Under the pieces are notes generated by a model. The model worked only from the letters and a program-made list of their open reading frames with translations, was not told where the DNA came from and searched no databases. A stretch of 64,000 nt of DNA from positions 62,001-126,000 of the forward strand of contig NZ_JALJCL010000006.1 in NCBI RefSeq assembly GCF_023698535.1, read 5' to 3'. The first letter of the stretch is position 1. Each line of letters starts with the position of its first letter. The translations under genes were made by a program, and so were the position numbers. The stretch is from Halorientalis regularis (GTDB taxonomy: Archaea > Halobacteriota > Halobacteria > Halobacteriales > Haloarculaceae). This document shows positions 57,166 through 64,000 of this stretch, piece after piece.

Positions 57166-57807
57166 ATGCCATCGACGGTGGTGCATCTCGCCTTCGCGGG
57201 CATCCTCGCCGCCGCCGTGCTCGGTGACGCCTTCTCCCGCCGAAGTCTCACGGTCGTGTTCGCGGTCGTGATATTCGCCGACCTGGACGTGTTCGTCGGG
57301 TTGGCGGTCCCGGGCGCGCACCGCGCGGCCTTTCACACGCTCCTCATCCCCGTCGTCGCCGGTGGCCTGCTATACTCCGACCTGCGCCGCGACCGGCCGT
57401 GGCTCACCGACCGATTCGGCGGGCGGGCACCGCGCGTCGCCTGGGTGTCGCTGCTCGCGTTCACGTTTGCGGCGGTCGGGCTCGACCTGTTCACCACGTG
57501 GGGTGCGAACCCGTTCTATCCACTGCACGATCAGTTCTACTCCGTCGATGGGACCCTCGAGTACTCCACCCAGCGGGGACTGGTCCAGACGTTCGTCGAA
57601 ATCGGTACCGATCCCGTCAGCGACGGAACTGGAACGCAGGCACTTGGCACGACGGACAGCTACCACGTCAACAGCGGCGTCGACCCGACCGCCGGAAGAG
57701 AGCCCGAAACCGTCGACCGCGTGTTCCCCGTCGCCCAGTCGGGCTGGCAACTCCTCCTCGTGCTCACCAGCCCCGTCGTCCTGTGGGCCCGGGCACGGCA
57801 GAACTAG
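57166..57807 (+). CDS. membrane-bound metal-dependent hydrolase-like protein (YdjM/DUF457)
   Basis: The ATG at 57166 (MPSTVVHLAFAGILAAAVLG) gives 213 residues with ~5 helices. STVVHLAFAG, ADLDVFVGL and HRAAFHTLLIP provide the spaced His/Asp residues typical of the DUF457 membrane hydrolase family. Substrate unknown; overlaps the convergent gene by four bases. Confidence 0.7.
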   Translation: MPSTVVHLAFAGILAAAVLGDAFSRRSLTVVFAVVIFADLDVFVGLAVPGAHRAAFHTLLIPVVAGGLLYSDLRRDRPWLTDRFGGRAPRVAWVSLLAFTFAAVGLDLFTTWGANPFYPLHDQFYSVDGTLEYSTQRGLVQTFVEIGTDPVSDGTGTQALGTTDSYHVNSGVDPTAGREPETVDRVFPVAQSGWQLLLVLTSPVVLWARARQN

Positions 57808-58361
57808 TTCGTCTGGCCGGCGACGACGCTCCCGAGTGCGCCCAGCACGAGCGGATACACCAGCCCTGCGACGAGAATCGCCAGCAGGGGGTCCGGCCCG
57901 ACCGAACCGGCATCACCCTGAACCTGAACGAGGAACGCACCGACCGCCGCCAGCGGGAGATACCCGGCGACGACCGTCGCGCCCGCCTTCGCCGCCTCGG
58001 CCGCGTCGGCCGAGACGTTCCGGCGACGACCCACGGCCAGGCCCGCACCGAACAGCAGGAGGACCGGGAGCAGATACAGAACCGGAGAGATCGTCTCTGA
58101 CCGGGAGATCAAGTCGACGGTCTCGCCGAAGATGGGCACGTCCACGACCGTCGAGACGAAGTGAGCGTTGTAGAACACCCACCCGACGGCCTGATATGTC
58201 AGGTCCTGTCCACCGAACGCCTGGAAGACTTGATTCAGGGCCGATTCGCGAACCTCGCTCCCGACCAGCAGGTACGTGAAGGCGTACCCCAGCAGGTACG
58301 CGCCCGCGCCAGCTATCGCTCCCGTTCCCAGCGGCAACCCACCGAACCGATCAGTGCTCAT
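57804..58361 (-). CDS. haloarchaeal membrane protein, unknown function
   Basis: The ATG at 58361 (MSTDRFGGLPLGTGAIAGAG) gives 185 residues with four or five hydrophobic helices. No catalytic motifs. Resembles small conserved haloarchaeal membrane proteins. Divergent from rfcL. Confidence 0.6.
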   Translation of the reverse strand: MSTDRFGGLPLGTGAIAGAGAYLLGYAFTYLLVGSEVRESALNQVFQAFGGQDLTYQAVGWVFYNAHFVSTVVDVPIFGETVDLISRSETISPVLYLLPVLLLFGAGLAVGRRRNVSADAAEAAKAGATVVAGYLPLAAVGAFLVQVQGDAGSVGPDPLLAILVAGLVYPLVLGALGSVVAGQTN

Positions 58362-58522
58362 ATCTTTCACCTCGTCGGTCCAGGGAAAGTACCTTGTGGC
58401 ACCACCTTTTTGCCGCGTGTCGCGTTCGCTGGCCGGATTCAGACCCGGAGACGACAGTGCGTGCAAATCCGAAAGCCACCCGCTCCGCAACCCCTAAACG
58501 CGGTCCGTTCGTCCTCCCGACA

Positions 58523-60040
58523 ATGAGTGACTGGACGGAGAAATACCGCCCGTCGACCCTCTCGGAGGTCCGGGGCAACGACAAGGCCCGCGACGCCCTG
58601 AAGGAGTGGGGGCGGACCTGGGACGAGCACGGGGAGGCGGCCATCCTGCACGGCAGCCCCGGGATTGGGAAGACCTCCGCGGCCCACGCGCTGGCCAACG
58701 ACATGGGCTGGGAGGTCGTCGAACTCAACGCCAGCGACTCCCGGACCAAAGACGACATCGAACGTCTGGCCGGCCGCGCCGCCAAGAACACGACGCTGGG
58801 CGGGACCGGCAAACAGCTCATCATCGTCGACGAAGCCGACAACTTCCACGGCAACGTCGACCGTGGTGGCTCGAAGGCAGTCACGTCTATCGTCAAGGAG
58901 GCCGGCCAGCCCGTGGTCCTCATCGCCAACGACTTCTACGAGATGTCCAACACTCTCCGGAACGCCTGCCGAGAGATCGAGTTCCGCGACATCTCGGCGC
59001 GATCCATCGTCCCTGTTCTCCGGGACGTGTGCCGCCAGGAGGATATCGAGTTCGAGGACGAGGCCCTGGAAGCCATCGCCGAGTCCAACAGCGGCGACCT
59101 CCGGGGCGCGATCAACGACCTGCAGGCGCTCGCCCAGGGCCGGGCGGAACTCCGGGCCGAGGACGTGGTGACCGGCGAACGCGACCGGACCAACGGCGTC
59201 TTCGACTACCTCGACACCGTCATCAAGACGGCCGACGCCGAAGAGGCGCTGAAAGCGTCCTACGATGTGGACGAGACGCCCGACGACCTCATCAACTGGA
59301 TCGAAGACAACATGCCCAAAGACTACGAGGGCAGGGAACTGGCGCGGGCCTACGACTTTCTCGCCAACGCCGACCGCTGGCTCGGGCGCGTGCGGGCGAC
59401 CCAGAACTACTCCTACTGGCGGTACGCCGGCGACAACATGACCGCCGGCGTCGCCGCCGCCCGCGACGGCGAGAAGGGGGGCTGGACCCGCTACGGCCCG
59501 CCGAGTTACTGGTCGAAACTCGGCCGCTCGCGGGGAACACGGGAGAAACGCGACTACGTGGCCCGCAAGATCGCCGAGAATCTGGGGGTGAGCATGGCCA
59601 CCGCCCGCCGGGAGGTCATCCCACACCTGGCGGCGATGACCCACCACTGCAAGAACCGCGAACTCACCGTGGCGATGACCGCCCGCTACGATCTGGACGC
59701 CGAGCACGTCGCCTTCGTCACCGGGTCGGGCGAGGACACGAACAAGGTCCAGGACATCGTCGCGGACGCCGAGCAGCTACGGGAGGAAGCCGCCGTCGAA
59801 CACTCCGGCGGTGCGTTCGAGGGCGGTCGCGCTGGCGGCACCGACGAGGAGGAGGCGAGCGAGGACGCCGCTGACGGCGACGGTGATGGCGGTGACGAGA
59901 GCGACGACGGCGACGGCCAGGCGACGCTCACCGCGAGCGCCGGGGCCGACGAGAGCGACGACGACACCGGCGAGGCGGAGTCGGCCGAAGAAGACGCGAG
60001 CGCGGACGATCAGCAGTCGGGGCTGGGCGAGTTTATGTAG
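58523..60040 (+). CDS. rfcL: replication factor C large subunit
   Basis: The ATG at 58523 (MSDWTEKYRPSTLSEVRGND) gives 505 residues. It is an AAA+ clamp loader with Walker A GSPGIGKTS, Walker B IIVDEAD, sensor 1 IANDFYEM and sensor 2 SGDLRGAIND. A helical collar domain follows, then a ~70-residue acidic tail that ends QQSGLGEFM, a PIP-box-like motif (Q-x-x-L-x-x-F) for binding PCNA. Loads the sliding clamp with the small subunit. Confidence 0.95.
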   Translation: MSDWTEKYRPSTLSEVRGNDKARDALKEWGRTWDEHGEAAILHGSPGIGKTSAAHALANDMGWEVVELNASDSRTKDDIERLAGRAAKNTTLGGTGKQLIIVDEADNFHGNVDRGGSKAVTSIVKEAGQPVVLIANDFYEMSNTLRNACREIEFRDISARSIVPVLRDVCRQEDIEFEDEALEAIAESNSGDLRGAINDLQALAQGRAELRAEDVVTGERDRTNGVFDYLDTVIKTADAEEALKASYDVDETPDDLINWIEDNMPKDYEGRELARAYDFLANADRWLGRVRATQNYSYWRYAGDNMTAGVAAARDGEKGGWTRYGPPSYWSKLGRSRGTREKRDYVARKIAENLGVSMATARREVIPHLAAMTHHCKNRELTVAMTARYDLDAEHVAFVTGSGEDTNKVQDIVADAEQLREEAAVEHSGGAFEGGRAGGTDEEEASEDAADGDGDGGDESDDGDGQATLTASAGADESDDDTGEAESAEEDASADDQQSGLGEFM

Positions 60041-60061
60041 CGGCGGCGAAAAGGGGTGACC

Positions 60062-60571
60062 TCAGAGCCGGACTGGCCCCGAGGAGCCCTCGGCGCTGGC
60101 ATCGGCGTCCGCGTCGCTCGCGGTGTCGGCCGTGGTGGCGACCCCCTGGAACGCCCAGGCGGTCGTCGCGGTCATGGCCGCGAAGATGGTCAGCGCGGCG
60201 GTGTGGTGGAGGACCTGCGCGACGGGTCCGTAGAACCAGATGGTGTTCGCGCCGAGCAGGACCTGCACGGGCAGGACGGCCAGCGCGACGGTCGAGGCCC
60301 AGCGGATGTCGGTCCGTGGTTGACGTTTCCAGGCGGCGTAGGTCGTCCCCATGATCATGAAGCCGGTGACCATCGCGACGAAGCGGTGGAACCACTCGAC
60401 GAAACTCGGCCAGTTGGCCGGGAACAGGCCGAACACGGCCCCGTTACAGAGCGGCCAGCGTGCGCCGCAGGACAGTCCCGCACCGATGGCACCGGTGTAG
60501 ACGCCGAGCAGGATGAGCGAGAACGTCATCCCGGTCGTCGCCGCGGCGAGGTGGCGAAAGCCCAGTCGCAT
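60062..60571 (-). CDS. CtaA/Cox15-like heme A synthase, half-size archaeal form
   Basis: The 169 residues have four hydrophobic helices, about half the bacterial length. Haem-ligand-type histidines are in EWFHRFVAM and QVLHHTAAL, and a cysteine pair in SCGARWPLC lies in the first loop, as in CtaA. A ~25-residue acidic tail ends the protein. Half-length archaeal forms presumably act as dimers. Confidence 0.82.
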   Translation of the reverse strand: MRLGFRHLAAATTGMTFSLILLGVYTGAIGAGLSCGARWPLCNGAVFGLFPANWPSFVEWFHRFVAMVTGFMIMGTTYAAWKRQPRTDIRWASTVALAVLPVQVLLGANTIWFYGPVAQVLHHTAALTIFAAMTATTAWAFQGVATTADTASDADADASAEGSSGPVRL

Positions 60572-60690
60572 ACTCGCCTCTCAGGTTCGCGTCTACTTAT
60601 GTTCGGCCTTTCGTTCCCGGGAGATGGGATCGACGAACGTCGAACATTATTTTCGGTTACCTTTTTACGCTGGCAAGGTCCCCATAGTGC

Positions 60691-62949
<2,259 letters not shown>

Positions 62950-62953
62950 TCAC

Positions 62954-63105
62954 CGTTTTGCCGCTCGGGTTCGTCGCGTCGCTCCGAACCACTCGCGGCA
63001 AAAACGTGGAGGAAAAAGATGGGACTCGCGCTCCGTGCGAGTCCCGGGATACCGGCGAGTGACCGCAGGGAACGAGGGGGTGCTCGTCAGAGCGTCGCTC
63101 TGACG
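62954..63105. repeat. series of strong hairpins after maeB
   Basis: Three inverted repeats lie in a row between convergent genes: a nested one, TTTTGCCGC (62956-62964) with GCGGCAAAA (62995-63003) enclosing GGTTCG/CGAACC; GGGACTCGC-GCTCCGT-GCGAGTCCC (63021-63045); and CGTCAGAGCG-T-CGCTCTGACG (63085-63105). They may be terminators or an extragenic palindromic repeat unit. Confidence 0.55.
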
Positions 63106-63168
63106 GTGACCGGCGCGCCGGGGGCGCGCGGACGCTGGACACAGCATCGCCGTGAATTGATCCGGCAC

Positions 63169-63564
63169 TCACTCCGGTCCCAGCGACGCCAGCCGCTTCT
63201 CGGTCTCGAAGTAGAACTCGGCGATCACACCCGACCAGAGAAAGGCGAGGACGACGACCGAGACGGCTCCAGGGACGCCGACGGGCGAGAGGAACCTGGC
63301 GACGGCCAGCCCCACGGCCAGCAACGTCACCAGGAAGACGTACTCGTCGAGGGGATCCGTGGCCAGCAGTGCGGTGTCGAAGTAGGCGTAGGTCGCACCG
63401 ACGGTGACCCCGACGACGAGACTGGCCAGGGACAGCGCGACAGGGCCGTCCGGAAACGGACCGCCCCATAGCTCGACGACGACGTAGATCGTCAGCGCGA
63501 GTGTCAACACCCCTGCATGTGCGACTGACGCTGCTGGCTCCCAGAACCCCCCATCACTCCCCAT
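63169..63564 (-). CDS. membrane protein, unknown function
   Basis: A 131-residue protein with four hydrophobic helices and short polar loops, and no recognisable motif. It begins at an ATG at 63564; a TATA-like GATTTAAC is ~30 bases upstream on the minus strand, which fits a short leader. Confidence 0.6.
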   Translation of the reverse strand: MGSDGGFWEPAASVAHAGVLTLALTIYVVVELWGGPFPDGPVALSLASLVVGVTVGATYAYFDTALLATDPLDEYVFLVTLLAVGLAVARFLSPVGVPGAVSVVVLAFLWSGVIAEFYFETEKRLASLGPE

Positions 63565-63716
63565 TGCCCCATCGTGGCAACGCCCAGCGTGTTAAATCTT
63601 TCCGGCTATACTGCCGGATAGCAGTTCGGAACCGTCGGTTTTCGGGAGCGGCAGGAACACCGTCAGTTCCGTCGACAGTGATACACGTCGGATGCAAAAT
63701 GTGCTGTCCGACAGTA

Positions 63717-64000
63717 TCAGTCGCTGGCACCACGGTCCGACCGCGAGGGCGGTGGGACCTGTTCCTCGGTCGGGTCCTCCGGAATCACACACCGGTCGGG
63801 TTCGTGATTGACGTGTGCGTACTGGTCCGGCGCGTTCGCCAGCGGGTGGGCCGGGTTCACGTCACTGGAGATTCGAGCCGCGCGAATCTCGTCGAATCCG
63901 TTGATCCGGGCGCGGATGCCCCGCCAGTGGTAGTTCGTCGCCCGCGGGACGGAGACGGCGGGGTTCCAGTCCGCGCCACGGGAATCGAGGACGGCCTGGT
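63717..64000 (-). CDS. unidentified protein, C-terminal part (start beyond window)
   Basis: The last ~94 codons of a minus-strand gene are visible, ending with TGA at 63717-63719. The visible segment contains SRGADWNPAVSVPRATNYHW, RGIRARINGFDEIRAARI and a polar, proline-rich tail. Composition is that of a real haloarchaeal gene. I do not recognise the family. Confidence 0.6.
   Translation of the reverse strand, partial: QAVLDSRGADWNPAVSVPRATNYHWRGIRARINGFDEIRAARISSDVNPAHPLANAPDQYAHVNHEPDRCVIPEDPTEEQVPPPSRSDRGASD

Noticed and set aside
58439-59707. 422-codon antisense frame opposite rfcL.
   Set aside because: Same GC-bias shadow effect; rfcL motifs are complete on the plus strand.

Overview
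The window is chromosomal (or large-replicon) DNA from a halophilic archaeon of the class Halobacteria. The evidence is very acidic proteins, high-GC core genes, many Tat signal peptides followed by lipoboxes, archaeal TATA promoters with leaderless starts, an archaeal replication factor C large subunit, archaeal HMG-CoA synthase, a HalOD1 domain, archaeal pilin signals and an HtrII-like transducer. A member of the Haloarculaceae would fit, but the sequence alone does not fix the genus.

Positions 1-15.9 kb are an accessory, AT-richer, plasmid-like island. It holds a tubulin/FtsZ-like protein (cut by the left edge), three long or formerly long proteins that combine PQQ-type beta-propellers, one membrane segment and a C-terminal kinase-like domain, and a shorter membrane-anchored kinase-like protein. 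The last of these sits in an operon with a ParA ATPase and a small acidic protein that may bind DNA. The ParA frame carries an in-frame TGA just after its P-loop. Upstream of parA lies a cluster of AT-rich repeats that could be its centromere, then a tyrosine recombinase and an IS transposase that abuts a 5'-truncated copy of the propeller-kinase gene. A ~130-bp direct repeat flanks the intact third copy. Every kinase-like domain has lost the ATP-anchoring lysine and most of the catalytic loop, so they look like pseudokinases.

At 16-18.3 kb an HtrII-like two-TM transducer gene overlaps a seven-helix gene that aligns to sensory rhodopsin II but lacks the retinal lysine and counterion residues. 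This non-retinal opsin/transducer pair is the most unusual single locus here.

From 18.3 kb the window is mostly core metabolism: a NikR-like regulator, glycine cleavage genes (gcvPA-gcvPB; gcvT-gcvH), a Na+/H+ antiporter with TrkA domains, a znuABC-type metal importer with a palindromic operator, thiC, and a large nitrogen/nickel block. That block has urea ABC importer urtABCDE and a NicO-type nickel permease on the minus strand and urease ureBACGDEF on the plus strand. Together they import urea and nickel, build the nickel enzyme and release ammonia; NikR could couple them to nickel supply.

From 43 to 64 kb are a HalOD1 protein, a NYN-domain protein, a VapBC-like pair, a CaCA exchanger, a TatD-like hydrolase, a DUF2150 protein, a pilin and a large surface protein, a CAP-domain protein, lipoproteins, HMG-CoA synthase, a membrane HELLH protein, an IS605-type hairpin scar, an HTH regulator, rfcL, a half-size heme A synthase-like protein, a MaeB-type malic enzyme and membrane proteins. 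The right edge cuts a minus-strand gene I do not recognise.
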